From Scortum barcoo (Eukaryota; Chordata; Actinopteri; Centrarchiformes; Terapontidae), in contig CM041545.1 in NCBI GenBank assembly GCA_023238725.1, positions 11,935,782 to 11,999,781 on the forward strand: a DNA stretch of 64,000 bases. The letters run 5' to 3'. The notes beneath the pieces were generated by a model that did no database searches, had not been told where the DNA came from, and saw nothing but the letters and a program-made list of their open reading frames with translations. Below, piece by piece: positions 28,174 through 40,385 of this stretch (the stretch's first letter is position 1; every line of letters starts with the position of its first letter). The position numbers were made by a program, and so were the translations under genes.

Positions 28174-30866
28174 ACAAATGATCTGTCTTGTGTATGACTG
28201 TCAGAACACAGTGAGAGTTTCATAAGTTACAGCTTGTAACAGCCTTACATTGTATTTATGACATACAGTTCACATTAATTGTTTCCAAACTTGTCAAAGG
28301 TATTTTCTTCTATATGACAATTTACTGTATATAAGCCATGGCAGCCAGATGATACCACCAAATGGAGAGCTTAAAGAAAAGCCTTTACAAATCCACCACA
28401 TGCGCGTAGTTACAGGAATAATCACATGGCTTCGCGCTTTTTGCATCTGAGAGTCCTCATCATAGCCTGGTGGGAACTTGAGTTTGTTTTGACTTAAGTC
28501 TGTTTGGTCTTTAGAGTGATGTGAACTTTAGTCTGTTTCTCAAATGCCAGTCAGCGCTTGTTTATATCCAATCAATGCTGTCTCGGCTAACAAAGCTCTC
28601 GTTCTTCAGCTCACAGCTTCTGAATCCACCATCGGCACTTACCTCAACGTGACACTGTCAACAAGACAAACTAAAGCAAACAAATCTACAGAAAATTACA
28701 TTCTTCCCTGTTCCTGCACTTGAGCCAAACTTTTTTTTTCAGCGAGCTACTGATTGTCAGGGGACTTAGTGTATACTGTCTGGCTGCTGCTGTTCCCCAC
28801 CTAGGGGATTTCAGGTCTAATCTGTCAGGTGCATGCCCAAGCATTTCTTTATCAACTTTATCAATAACAGTGCAGCATTGCCAGGGCAACAGAGAGAGAA
28901 GGGTGGCCCGCAGCCAATCCCTGGCTCTGGAGCGGACAATAATTACTCAGCCTCTCCGACAGACAAACCGGCGCAGGGAGAGTCTGGAGCATGACGGACA
29001 TCCACCTACTACACACTAAAAACACATTCGATTGTTTTCCTCCCCTCAATCACACACCTAAATAGAAGTCTTTGCTTGGTGGGGTGTGACAGATGTTTTT
29101 TCATCCTGCACGCTGCAAAGTTTTGCATAGATCATTAAAGATGTGTATGGTGATTAATATGCTGTGGAGAATGAATAATCACTGGCTGCTGTCTTAATTC
29201 CTTGTTGAATATAAAAAGGGACAACCTGTAAACCCAGAGCCTGGACCAGCCATTCATTTAAACTATACTGCTTTCGATGATCGTGGTGACAAAATACTTA
29301 GTTTGCGTATGACTTCAAATGCTTTCAGTAAAATTGAAAAACTAGTTGTTCTAACTCTGAGCAGACAAACTCAGCAGGTGTTTAGATGTTTTGGATGAAT
29401 TACACATTAATCTTAATTTTTTTTTTTCCTCCAGCAGACAAAGCAGCAACATCAAAGCCTCATCTATTTCAATGCTGTCACAGTCGAAATAATGTTTACA
29501 GCTGACTGCATTTTTCATTTTAACTTGGGTTTAACTTTATACCATCATTCTGTTTTCCTCAATCTTGCCAAGATTTTTCTCAGATGGTATCTTGGCTTGT
29601 GATGAGGCAATTTATGCAGAAGGCTGGGAGATCTGTATATGTCTGTTTGTCTGTCTGCCTGTCTCTCCCTGCATCTCACCATCTCACCATCTCTCCAGCT
29701 GAGATCTCCCCCCCGCCCCAGTGTGCTGGATTTAAACATTTCTGACATAGTGAATGAAAAAATGAAAAAATTGGACCCAGTGAAACCTGCCTTACGCTGT
29801 TGATCCTTGATTGATTGCAATTCATATGACATTACTAAGACAAGCAGTGTTTTAATAATTTTAGGGGCAAGGCTAAATTTGTGAGGGCACAAGGCCAAAT
29901 GCCATCAAATAAAACAAACATTTTAATTTCACAAAATTAATTAATTTTATGTAGGGGTTAATATGATTTTATATTGATTGAATATACTTTATATATTTAT
30001 AAGCGTGTCCCAACGTCCTGTCCCCAAAAAAGATAAAAAAACAAATGTAGGATTGAGTACAGAGAGTACACAGTTCAAGAGCACCCAAGCGGCCCGTCAC
30101 ACACACTGACACATGTACACACAGTGACAAGATGAACTGTGACGATGACACCTGAAAGCATGTTACCTGTTGTGGGTGTCAGGCGGTTACCATGGCATCC
30201 CGAAGCGGTGGTGGGATTTTGGCATTTCCTGGTGTAAATGATGGGTACAAACTCACCCATCTCCCGCTTGGATAGATTTGTCTTGAACTATCCTCATAAA
30301 TTGGCTGGTTTTCCAGTGGATCATACTAGGCTCAGAATCGATTCCACCACTGGTTATGTGTGCAGTGTTTCACCTCCCAATAAGAAGAATACTTTTTTGA
30401 GGGGCTTAAAGTGGTGAAATTTTGCAGAGTAATCAATTCCTTTTAATGCAGTCAACAAGATGTTAAGATTTAAGGGAATGGAGAGCCAGAGAGTTCAAAA
30501 TGGACAAAGCTATACTGTCCAATTAACTGTGCTGCACATCCAGTTTTATTGAACCCTACTCCCATCCCCAGCTAACAAGCTACTGTGCTTAACTGGCTAT
30601 TAGGAAACAAGTTGGGTCAGCGTCTCTTTTCATTGTTAAACTTCTTAATAAATTAAATGTACAGTTCTGCAAAGAAAAGTCAGGGGGAAAGGAATGACCT
30701 GTTGCAGGAAAAAAAGGCTAGTAGGTTAGTTAAAAAGCTAGCCCTGTTTCTGTCACCAAGCATCTATCCTTGTCTTTTAGAAGGAGGGGACACAAATATT
30801 GCTGTTCTACTTTCTGTTGTGTCAGTACGGAAGCCGAGAATGGCATGCAATTATTTTTTTAATGCT

Positions 30867-30912
30867 GTTATCTTGAGCTCACAAGTTAATTATGTTATTA
30901 TCTTGAGATAAC
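30867..30912. repeat. Paired TTATCTTGAG motif, 30-bp spacing
   Basis: GTTATCTTGAG at 30867-30877 recurs as ATTATCTTGAGATAAC at 30897-30912. The second copy is a near-palindrome (TTATCTTGAGATAA). From memory, similar palindromic words occur as short tandem repeats in fish genomes. Two units only. Confidence 0.6.
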
Positions 30913-31957
30913 AAAGCTTTCACATGATAAGATAAGAATTTCTCTCATTTAACAAGATAGTTATGGAGAACTCCGAAATGAGTCTGGTTCATTTGACCAC
31001 GGCTGATTTTAACCTTCAAGATCACTGTCATGATTGTCATGGAGGATCCACGACTGAACAATAATGAAGACCTATATGTAGTCTGGTTTGCTGCAGTTAC
31101 TTCATTGGAGCAGACAGTCTTGTTTTACAGTAGAGAGGTTGACCTCTCCACTTCAACCTGGAGCAGCTCAAATAAATCCTATGTAATATATAAATGACAT
31201 TAAGGTCATTACTGTACATAATGACCCCCACGGCATCTCCACATAGAATACAGACACCTGTATTTTCTTCCATTTTCTTGTGCTAACAAGCATGGCCATT
31301 GTCAGTTTCCATATATTAGAGCCTTTAGTTTCATTTCAGTTATAATTCTAAATAACCTTCCAGTCCAGCTTGGGCCCCAATTAGCAAACCAGGACAAAAG
31401 AAATATGGCTCCAGCACATCCCTTTTAGAGGCTGAACAATAACGTAATACCTGTTTGAACAGGTGTCCTGTCTGAAGACATTAACACAGATGTCTGTCAT
31501 CCCTGGTGGAGAACCTGATTCTGTGTGGGAGGGGCATCATCAAAGTGCTTCAAACAAGTCATTTTCTGTGGTCTTCCTTGGCACCCCCCTTATGACCTTT
31601 CACAGAGAAGATATGTCAGATGGAGTGGAATTTTTAAAATTAAATAATCAGGAGGAGATAAGGTAATGGAAGTAACTAAGGAGCCAACAATGCCACCTGG
31701 CGCCTTGCACCTCAGGAAATAATGAAAATTTGAAAGAAACAGTTCAAAGAAAAAAAACAAGGACACAGGCTCGTGACTGAGGCAGAGACAGTAGATGATA
31801 TAAAGCAAATAATTTATTGAGAAACTAAAAGAAACCCAGGACTGGACCTAAAAAGAGAGATTGGGGATTGGCAAGGTGAGTATCCAAAATATTAATGAAA
31901 TATATAAACTCTAAAATTGAGACAAGCAAAAGCAAATGCTAAAACTCTAGACAACTT

Positions 31958-31978
31958 AAAAAAAAAAAAAAAAAAAAA
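31958..31978. repeat. Poly-A run (21 A)
   Basis: Twenty-one consecutive A inside the LTR-like repeat. Confidence 0.93.
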
Positions 31979-32510
31979 GCTAAAGTCAGTGGACTGGGGC
32001 CTCTAGTGGGGAGACAGACTACTACTAGTGAGTGCCCCTTCTCACTCACCTGGGTGCAGATAAAAATCACAGCAACCATGCATAAAACAGTGTCCTAGTG
32101 CCCCTACTAGCATGCAAGAGATGTGAGGAATCTTCTTGTAACAAAAAGGAAAAAAAATTTAACGAAAACCCAATAACCCAACTGGTAGTTAAACCAATAA
32201 TCCAAACCAATATACAGACACAAAGCAAGCAGCAAAAAACAAGTCAAACAAACCAAAACCAAAAGAGGGCAAAACAGGCAAAAAGTAGGCCCAAAACAGG
32301 TAAAAACATGTCAAAAGGGAAAGGAAATTAAAGAAAAGCAAACAACAAAACAGAACAGCACAGAACAGAACAGAAAACACAATGGCACAGGGTTAGTGGG
32401 GGGCAAAAGGCCTTAAAACCACAAAAGAAAATGGGGACCTACTCATCACCTCAGATATGGCCAACCACCATCAGAGACCAGCAAGAAGCTGACTAAAGCC
32501 AGGTGGGAGC

Positions 32511-32518
32511 CTTTTATA
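32511..32518 (-). promoter_or_regulatory. TATA box in LTR-like repeat
   Basis: TATAAAAG on the minus strand, followed by GCTCCCACC. It is the best TATA box match I noticed in the window. GC-rich sequence lies upstream on that strand and T-rich sequence downstream. It is presumed to be the promoter of the repeat, not of a host gene. Confidence 0.5.
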
Positions 32519-32590
32519 CTCTCTACCTGCTAAGGGGCTGGGCCAGAGGAGGAGACTTCCCTATGCTGCGTGCCCATGGGATGGCACAAG

Positions 32591-35500
32591 GAAAAATCAA
32601 CGCTTGGGAGTGGATGTCAGTTGAACTGTGAATTGCATGTTATCATCTGACATCGTTTCAAATGCCACAGCTTCCTGCGCAGCATCATGATGTAACTATT
32701 TGCTCAGTAATCTTATACATTAATACATTCAGAAACTTTATGCACTATAAGACTCCCTTCTGTGCACATTATTGTCCATTGTGCTGGTCACCAAGTATTA
32801 ACCAAAGAGTAATAATCATACACTTATTCTAGGTACAAAATAACATCTCTAAAAGATAACAATGTCTGAATTTTTGTGAGCCCAAAAATTGCAAACAGGA
32901 AAAAAAATCTTTTCTTACTTGAGGAGCGATTCTTCTCATCTTCTGTCTAATTCAGTGTTGCAATGGTAGCCGAGCAAAGCGCACGAAATAAATTATCTCC
33001 CTCTACCCATGTTGTGAAAGACTGCTATAAATTGATTTACTGGTTTTGTCACATCCATGATGCATCACATACAGGGCCCTGTTTAGAGCGTCAACGAAAT
33101 CTGTGGAAATGTGTATTTAATTTATGACTCAATAACAAGGGACCTCTATTCATATTGGCTCTTTTGATCTATTGCTCGCAGATGATTGGATTGGCTACAA
33201 TGGGGACTACACTGTGCCAAATAAAGCATGAACACACGCTGTCATGATGACAAAAAGCAGAACGCCAGTAACAAGATTTGTTTTTTCTTCCCGCTATAGT
33301 AAGCACAATTAGACCAAAGTTAGAATAGTAATTGATAAATAAGAGCTCATTTATTTCAGGTTGCCAGAATAAACTGCCGCCCTCCTTTGTCATCTCTTCA
33401 GGAATAAAGGAAGAACAGTGTTTTTTTTTTTTTTAATGCAAAGAAAATAAGAACAAAAAGGATGCAAAGAAAATTAGACCTGCAGACAGATGCTTGATGA
33501 CAGTCAAATTAGGAGAAGCAAAAGAAAATAATGGCTTTGGAGAAAGGCAGAGTGATTTGAGCAGAAACTGGAGCGCTCCACACAGAGAGAGGGGAAGCAC
33601 AAGAAAAGGACAGGAGAATGAGGCAGTGAGCTGGCAGGGTATCTCACCCTCCAGCCGCACGCTCAGGAAACTCTTTGGAACACAAAGGTAGGACGGTGGA
33701 TGGTGAACAGCCTGAGGAAGTGTTACACCTAAAAGCATCCCAGTTGCCATATGAATTATTCCAGACCCTCTGTTTGTACAGGCTTTGGAAAACAACAAAA
33801 AGACTTTAAAGCAGGTTTTAAAGATTAGTGGATGAGTACTTGGATAAAAGGCGGTAGGGAAAATGAACCACAAAAGATCCAGTGGGCTGCAAACACAGCC
33901 CTCAGTCACGGGTAATGAAGGGCAGAGGAGAAAGTGCAACCCGCTGTCCTCGTGTCCCTAGTTATTCATTTTTTCATCGGCTCATGACTGATGCAACACA
34001 GAGGATAGAAGAACAACAAACGTGTGCAGGTGAGGTAACCTTTCTAAAGGGACTGTAAAATTGTGACAACAGAAAAAATAAAAAAAAAACAGCTTCCACA
34101 TGATACAATCAAGACGCTTAAAAATATTGTGATATATTGAGATTACTCAAGTGAATCTGTTGACATTGCTGTACAAAAAGTCAGCATATCCAGACACAAG
34201 ACAAGTCACTCTTTGCTGTTAAAGTTGCAATGCAAAAGATAAGAGACACATTTTCAGTTGTCCTTTTCAACTATTCACAACTAACTATCAATAGGCAACT
34301 ATTAATATTGATCTGTGCCCATTATTTGCCATATTTGTGATCTATACATCTCATTAGACTACAATGCTTCATTGGGTTTCCTGGGCTTAGGACTTCGTGT
34401 ACATGTGGGGAAAATGTGTGTCGACACTATTGTATGTATTCTAATATCAAGCAAAGAACATGGTTAATATTTAAAAAAAAGGCAAAAAAAAAAAAAACAC
34501 CATGCAAGCACGGCTGCCCTCAGCACTATAAATTATCTCTGCAACCCTTCCAAGTTGATTGTGGTAAAAAAAAAAAGTGATAATTGGCATCAACACTGTA
34601 CATGTAAAATGTAGGAAAATGCTTATTCATGGCAATGATATTGAAAATAAAGAGCTGTATGCTCTTTTTATGTCAGGTGGAAGTACCTCCTGTTACTCAG
34701 AGCTGCCAGGGCTTCATGATGATCAAGGAAATCCGGCGAGAGCTCTGAGGAAATGCCAGGTGCACCCCAAAAAGTGCTGAAGAATTACAGATATGAATAT
34801 TTATCCCTGTCTCCTTAATTATGGAAGAGCAGATGACTAGCTCTTGAAACTAGAGACACTCGGCTGTTTTCAGCTATTTTAGATGTTTGCTAAAGCGGTT
34901 TCTTTGTGTGGTGATACCGTCCTGACATGTATAGTATGGTTACAGTCCACACGGCCTGTTGTGAATGTGTGGAGACTGATCTGGGCTGGGTTGTTTGATT
35001 CCTGTCCTGAAAAATTATCCTCACATGCAAATTCAACATGTGCGTGTCTGTTAAAAGAAAGCAAGACAATGTCCATTTTTAAGAAAGGAAAAATCATTTA
35101 GCCAATTAATTACTCAAGTCTGAGTGTGTATCACCAATAGTAATGTATATGTAATAAGAGAATATCGGGATGTCCCTTATTAAATGGAAAGTGACAATGA
35201 TGTGACGTTCAAAATTAAGGAGGCTGCTGTTCATTCAGAATGTGTGAACTCAAGTGTCAGCATGAGATATGGTTCCTGTTTTACATCACACATATCCCTA
35301 CACCATTACTGTCGAAACAGATGACAATTTAATTTTATTGGCAGGCATACATTGTCATCACGGATCCACAGCATTATTATTGTCACTAAACCACACTGTG
35401 TTGCGTTAACCATGTTTTGTAATCCTGTAATTTGCATATTGAAGACACCTTTTTGATAAACTTCTTTCTTTTTTTTTTTTTTTTACAAAGGCCTATTTTC

Positions 35501-35636
35501 TAAACCTAACCAAACACAGGGGAGGTGAAATACCTGCTTGTTCTTCTTGCCTAACTGTCTTAGGGTCTACATTTTTCAGCCCGTTTGCTCAGTTGTCATG
35601 GAGACAGTTCACGTGTTGCCTGACTATGTTAAGCCC
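32591..35636. other. Unassigned non-coding sequence
   Basis: I see no gene. A 168-codon minus-strand frame at 33433-33939 is the longest in the window, but it is hydrophobic and cysteine-rich with no recognisable domain or splice context, so it is treated as chance. Homopolymers: T at 33421-33434, A at 34484-34497, T at 35469-35484. Confidence 0.55.
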
Positions 35637-35925
35637 ATTTTTATTTGATTAGCCCAATATCACAAATCATTATTCTCCTTAAGAGGTTTCACAATCAGCA
35701 CGGCATACAGCACCCTCTTTAGACCTGCGTATCACATCAGGATAACCTGACAAAAATCCCTTTAACAGGGAAATAAAATGGAAAAAAAACCTCAGGAAGA
35801 GCAACATAGGAGGGATCCCTCTCCAAGGACAAATAGACTTTCAATCGATGTCGGGTGTACAGATTAATCTACAACAAAAATCACAGTGTATACAATTTTG
35901 ATGACAGAATTGTTTAGTATTGAGT
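35637..35925 (+). mobile_element. High-copy teleost dispersed repeat (AGCCCAATATCACAAAT family)
   Basis: The order of words matches a repeat I remember as extremely common in percomorph fish: TTTATTTGATTAGCCCAAT, CACAAATCA, a degenerate GAGGTTTCACAATC, CTTTAACAGGGAAATAAAAT, CCTCAGGAAGAGCAACATAG, GAGGGATCCCTCTCC, AAGGAC, then ATCGATGTCGGGTGTACAG. All segments are in the expected order with small indels, so this is a nearly complete but diverged copy. It carries no open frame of note. I do not assign it to a transposon class. Confidence 0.75.
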
Positions 35926-36544
35926 ATTGATCTGGGAAGGTCTCGAGTAACTTGAGGGACTACCAAAATGTATGGAATGTATGTCTGTATTGAATTTCCC
36001 TAATATGGGGGCAGATAACATGGTCTCTGTTGTTGGACATAAATTAGCAGTCATTCACTCTCTTGTTCGGAGTTCCTGCCATTCAATCCATGTGGTGCTC
36101 CCACATTTTACATCCGAGTAGGTGGATCTTTGTCAAACTGCTGTTTCCAAAGTGAGTAATGAACCCTCATGCTCAGTGTTTCAGCATTGTTTTATTTCTC
36201 ACATTTCGGTTTTGCCAAATACAAAAGAAAAATCTAGCAACCAACATGTTATTTTAACATAATTTGCCTTCACATATAAATGTGTGAAGTTTTGGGAAAA
36301 TTGGAACAACTTGTGTACTACAGTATTGACAGTTTTTTTTTTGTCTTTCGCTACTTCACAGTGTTACAAATGTGCACTAAGTCTCCTCGCAGTAAGTACA
36401 GGACTGGACAGTTCATTAAACATTTTGAATCACTGGAACGAATTCAAAAAGCTTTCTTTGTGTTTCACTGCGCAAACTCCTTTTATCTTTTATCTGTTCA
36501 TCCAGTCATCACACCCAGTTTAGAGCACAGTAACTCACTTTGCT

Positions 36545-37012
36545 CATGCCGAAGTAAACACAATCTGTCCAGACTTCAGTTAATTCAGTTAAAATGCAGA
36601 CGAAAAGTGCATACAACCCCAATTTTAGGTTCATTACACTGGCTACCTGTGCTTTTTAGAGGTGATTTTAGGATTTGATCACTTTTAAGGCCCGGAGGGG
36701 ACTGAAACCTCAGTAAAGCAATGAATGTTAAAGCCCACATAAGCCTTTTAAATCTTTTTCAAAAACACACTTTTTCCAATGCGTTTTTACTTAATTAATT
36801 CCCTGCTGCGTATGTCTAATAATCAATTAAATTGTTTTATATATTAGGTTTATTTTTTCTTTGATGTTCTTTTTTATGATGCTTTAATTTAGTGTCATTC
36901 TGTCTTTTTATGATATCTGTCTTTTTTGCTGTTGTGCAGCACTTTGTAACTGTGTTTTGAAAGGTGCTATTCAAATAAAATGTGTATGTATTATTATTAT
37001 CATTATCATTAT
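36545..37012 (+). pseudogene. LINE 3' end: RT C-terminus remnant plus 3' UTR
   Basis: The plus strand encodes SRLQLIQLKCRRKVHTTPI then GSLHWLPV (about 36,565-36,655), the conserved LQ.IQ...HITPIL.SLHWLPV block at the reverse-transcriptase C-terminus of fish L2-like LINEs. A stop follows soon after. About 300 bp downstream is a typical 3' UTR ending: CAGCACTTTGTAACTGTG, a GGTGCTATTCAAATAAA tail with an AATAAA signal, then a (TTA)n(TCATTA)n tail. The upstream reverse-transcriptase core is missing, and the reading frame is broken from the usual sequence. This is a dead, 5'-truncated copy in plus orientation. A related domain lies antisense at 24.7-25.15 kb. Confidence 0.82.
36990..37012. repeat. 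ATT/ATTATC tail repeat of the LINE
   Basis: TTATTATTAT followed by CATTATCATTAT directly after the AATAAA-containing 3' UTR. Short microsatellite tails of this kind mark the 3' terminus of L2-like LINEs. Confidence 0.8.
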
Positions 37013-38364
37013 ACAATATATATTGTACTGCATATAGCCCAGCAACCCCAGATAACTTTACATGATGAAAACTGGCTGCACTTTGTTGAAGAGCAGCTCC
37101 ATCAGAGTTTGATAAAAGACCATCTGATACAACTTCATCTAAGTGCTATGTCAGGGCAATATGACTCAAACAACATGCCAAATATTAACTTGTCCATCAG
37201 AAAGAGCTCCAACCTCTAACGAGCTATCATCTGCGCTTAAATGTCTGTGCCTAATTGCACTTCTAATTTACTTGATCAGCAGGCTTGGAGATAAATGTGT
37301 TTATAATTGTAAGAATCTCACTCAAATTATCTTCCCTTTCTCTGCAGTCTTTTGTTGTTCTGAAAAGTGATTTTTCATCGTAACCCCGGAGATGCCTCTT
37401 TAAAACTCATCTAATAAAAATGGCACTACTTTTGTTCATCAAATCCCAGCGAGGCTCTTATTCGGCACCATTAAGAGCGTTTTTTTTTTTTCAGCAAGCT
37501 ATTAACAAAAAAAAAAAAAAAGTGATGCTACAGTCCCTAAAATTTGTCAGCTCAGAAGGGGTTTTTTAGGTTCTATTGAGACATGTTTTAAGAAGTTCAA
37601 CATTCTTCTTTATTTAGAGATCAAACAACCTTGCAACCTGCATCTTTTCATTAAAAAAACATTTTACAATGATCAAAAGCCTATGACTCAAACTTTCTTT
37701 CAAGTGAGCCTCTCAACAAAACATTAAAACCTCCTTGTAAATAAATCACATAAAGGAGACAGCAAAGAAACATGAGACCCTGCAAGAGATCTGTGCAGGG
37801 AGCCCTTTAATTTAGTGTCTGTTCAAACAAACGTTCATTGTCTCCAGGAGCCAAAAGACATGATGACATTACCCCTATTTCCCCTCCTTTGCGCATACTG
37901 CCTGTAAATTTGAGAATCGATTAAAAGATTTTATTGACCTTAAATTTCCCCATGACTCAGAGCACAGTCTGGCTCATACCTTACACAATATAGAAAAATT
38001 GCACATTCACCTCCTTTTGTGCATCAACTCCTGTTGATATGTCCTCTCAAGGCTGTGTGTCACCCTTAACAACTACCTCCAAACATCACTGAAGCAGAGT
38101 TCATGCTGCACTCTCGAAAACAAACACCCCAGATCTCCAGGTGAAGTACCATATTTATATCTTCCTGCCCTGAGAGAGCTTCAAGTGCTTGATCCAACAG
38201 TAACAAGCGGCCGGTGGAGAGGAATGCTCTATAATAAACAGTTCTGACCTCAAAACAATACAACAAGAGAGAGAAGAACTGCATTGGAAAAGAGGTGTAA
38301 ACGACTGATGCGGCACAGGTAAAATAAGCACCAAATTTCATGGCAGGTCAAAGAATAATTTGTT
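37013..38364. other. Unassigned non-coding sequence with T12/A15 inverted tract
   Basis: I see no gene. The frames at 36980-37219 and 37143-37370 show no motif. The distinctive feature is the facing T and A runs at 37480-37521. Confidence 0.55.
37480..37521. repeat. Facing T12 and A15 runs (perfect hairpin arms)
   Basis: Twelve T (37480-37491) are followed by a 15-base spacer CAGCAAGCTATTAAC and then fifteen A (37507-37521). The runs are complementary and could form a 12-bp A:T stem with a 15-base loop in single-stranded DNA or RNA. Confidence 0.85.
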
Positions 38365-38554
38365 AGAACCACATTGTCAACCTCGTGGTGGCAAAATCAG
38401 AGGATCACCAGAGTCTTTAGGATTCCCCCTCTGAGGACCGTGAATGTATGCACTTAATTTCATGGCTATCAGTTCAGCAGTTGTTGAGGTATTTTAGTCG
38501 GGACCAAAAGGGGTGTGAAAAACTATGCTACACCACTAGCATGGCTAAAATAAA
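38365..38554 (+). mobile_element. Dispersed teleost repeat, copy 1 (GGATCACCAAAGTC family)
   Basis: The words run in order: GTCAACCTCGTGGTGGC, AGAGGATCACCAGAGTC, TTTAGGATTCCCCCTCTGAG, GACCGTGAATGTATGCAC, TTTCATGGCTATC, AGCAGTTGTTGAGGTATTTT and CTAGCATGGCTAAAA. From memory this is a common fish repeat that may be part of a retroposon 3' region. A second copy in opposite orientation is at 45,575-45,831. Plus is an arbitrary label for relative orientation only. No coding content. Confidence 0.7.
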
Positions 38555-40214
38555 TAATTACAAATGTTTCTGATCAGAGTGTTGTGGGTTTTCACTGTAA
38601 AGGAGTCACTTGGCACTTTTGACAAGGTGAGAACTTTCCTCAGTGACTGAGGACTGAGAGGAGGAGGTGCAGGGTGACAGCACGGGGGTGAAATCTGTAA
38701 CTGTCTCGTGATAGCCAGAATCAGGCCAGAGGCTGCGGGGTTGTGGCATGCAAACGTCAGGTTTTTAAATTCGATATATCCAGCTCCAGGCGACCAGCGG
38801 AGGAAGTGAGAGGGGACTTTGGATAATTTGTGTAAGTTCAATGAATTTTGAGAGGCTTAAGAGTATTTTTGGGAGACCGGCCAAGCGGAGGGAAGTGCAG
38901 ATGGGAGATGACAAGAAGTTGGACAAAGTGCCGGAGGGTGTCCCTGATCCCTCGGGGGATGTCCCGCAATAGAAGCCGTGTCCAGAATTTGGTTATTTAG
39001 GATTAAACACTCTTGGATGTCTGGGCATGAGTCACGGCAGAGTTGTTGCTGAGAGTACGAGTATCAAGTAAGAGAAAAAAACGAGAGGGAGCAGTCAGGG
39101 ATATCTTGTGAAATAAATATTTTTCTTACTGATGACAGGTCCAGGAACAGGACTGAGGAAAAACAGAGCTAATTATAGCATGGTATAAATGGGCATCCTC
39201 CAAAACATACCGGATTCGTCGGGGTTATTTGGTGGTGTACTGTAGATGGAGTAAATATGAAGAGATGGCACTGAATGGAAAAAAGTTCAGTGTAGTTTTG
39301 AAAGTGAAGTTGAGGAGAGAACTGTGGCAGCTGTAATGTCATGGCACTGTGCTGAGATCTGTGGAAATGTTCAAGTTACAGGCAGCTTTTTGGGGGGGTT
39401 TGTGGAGAAGCAGAGAAGTCTAACTAGCTAGAAGACTAACAAGCAGTAAAATTTTTCTCACAGTTCTCACAATGTTGTGTGTCTGCACTTTGGATTTGCA
39501 TTCAAGAGATAAAAAGATGGGAAGCAAGCAGACTACATGTCAACACTATGCTACCTCGTTATGTTCAATGTAAACCCTTGACACATCAATAAGAAATAAT
39601 CATATGGACTTGTATTGATGTTTTGTCAGTCATCCTTCAGGCTCTTAAATGGTTATGATCCTGGTCTTGAGGCTCAATGATTACATGGTGATGTATTGGC
39701 ATGAGCCATTTAATATCTGATCCAACAATGTCACAGACACTGCATACGCCACGGCGATATAAACAAATAGCGGTTGTCACAAGATCATTTCATCATGCAA
39801 AGTAATCTTTGGAATGCTCTCCGCTCGTGAAGTTTAACATTGGGTTTAATCCCCTGGTTTCCCGAACACCATGCCAGAGCAGGATAAGATGACATGGCTG
39901 TCTGGCGAGAAGACAGCTTCCAGACGCATCTCATGTCAGTTTGTCACAGCAGGTCTGATGGCGCTTCAGGTGACAGGTAGGCAGTCTGGGAGGAGTGAGC
40001 ACTGCCTCTTTGAAAGTGGTTTTGCAGCCATGGTGACACTCCAAGCTGATCTTACTAGCGTCAAATCTCAACATGTCTTCTCAGCTTCCAGATCAAACTG
40101 CTGGATTTCACTGACCTACCCACTAATAAGCTGTAATTCCTCCTTATGAAAGAGAGTGACAACTTTGCTATTTTGTAACCTTTATTCAACCCTCATTCTT
40201 TTGTCTCCTTTCCA

Positions 40215-40385
40215 GGAACACCCTGCTTGCTCTCATTTACATCTGGAAGCAACAGTCACTGAGCAGCTTCACTGGAGCAGATGGGAGTTTATGGCCTTGC
40301 TCAAGGGCACCTCATTGGTGGCAAGCGCTGCTCTTTTACTTACCCCTCCCAGGTTTATTCTGCCAGTGGACTGAACCAGGAACGC
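40215..40385. repeat. Diverged GCCTTGCTCAAGGGCACCTC repeat
   Basis: The core TTCACTGGAGCAGATGGGAG, then GGCCTTGCTCAAGGGCACCT, then TTGGTGGCAAG, then ACCCCTCCCAGGTTTATTC follows the order of a widespread fish repeat in which the phrase TGCCTTGCTCAAGGGCAC is the most conserved part. The copy is diverged at its edges, so limits are approximate. Short plus-strand frames across it (39871-40149, 40156-40374) are not genes. Confidence 0.55.

Larger units (their letters stand above)
25151..31809. other. Unassigned non-coding sequence
   Basis: I see no gene. The stretch contains a TG microsatellite at 26032-26052, an ATTT-rich tract at about 26,255-26,310, a more GC-rich island at about 26,640-26,975, a 20-base T run at 28154-28173, and a paired TTATCTTGAG motif at 30867-30912. 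Frames near 26618-26990 are long only because of the GC-rich composition. No dispersed repeat family was recognised. Confidence 0.55.
31810..32590 (-). mobile_element. LTR-like repeat with TATA promoter (unclassified)
   Basis: On the minus strand the segment starts in GC-rich sequence, reaches GAGAGTATAAAAGGCTCCC, a strong TATA box, and then continues into several hundred bases of T-rich sequence with repeated TGTTTTG-like words. A 20-base T run (31958-31978 on plus) lies near its far end. This U3-TATA-R/U5-like layout suggests an LTR. I could not find convincing TG...CA ends or a target duplication, and the priming-site region was not recognised. The frames at 32098-32331 and 32189-32380 follow the low-complexity sequence and are not genes. 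The boundaries are approximate. Confidence 0.4.

Noticed and set aside
33433..33939. Longest open frame, 168 codons on the minus strand
   Set aside because: Hydrophobic, cysteine- and leucine-rich translation with no domain, no recognisable family and no splice or promoter context. It arises from a purine-rich plus strand.
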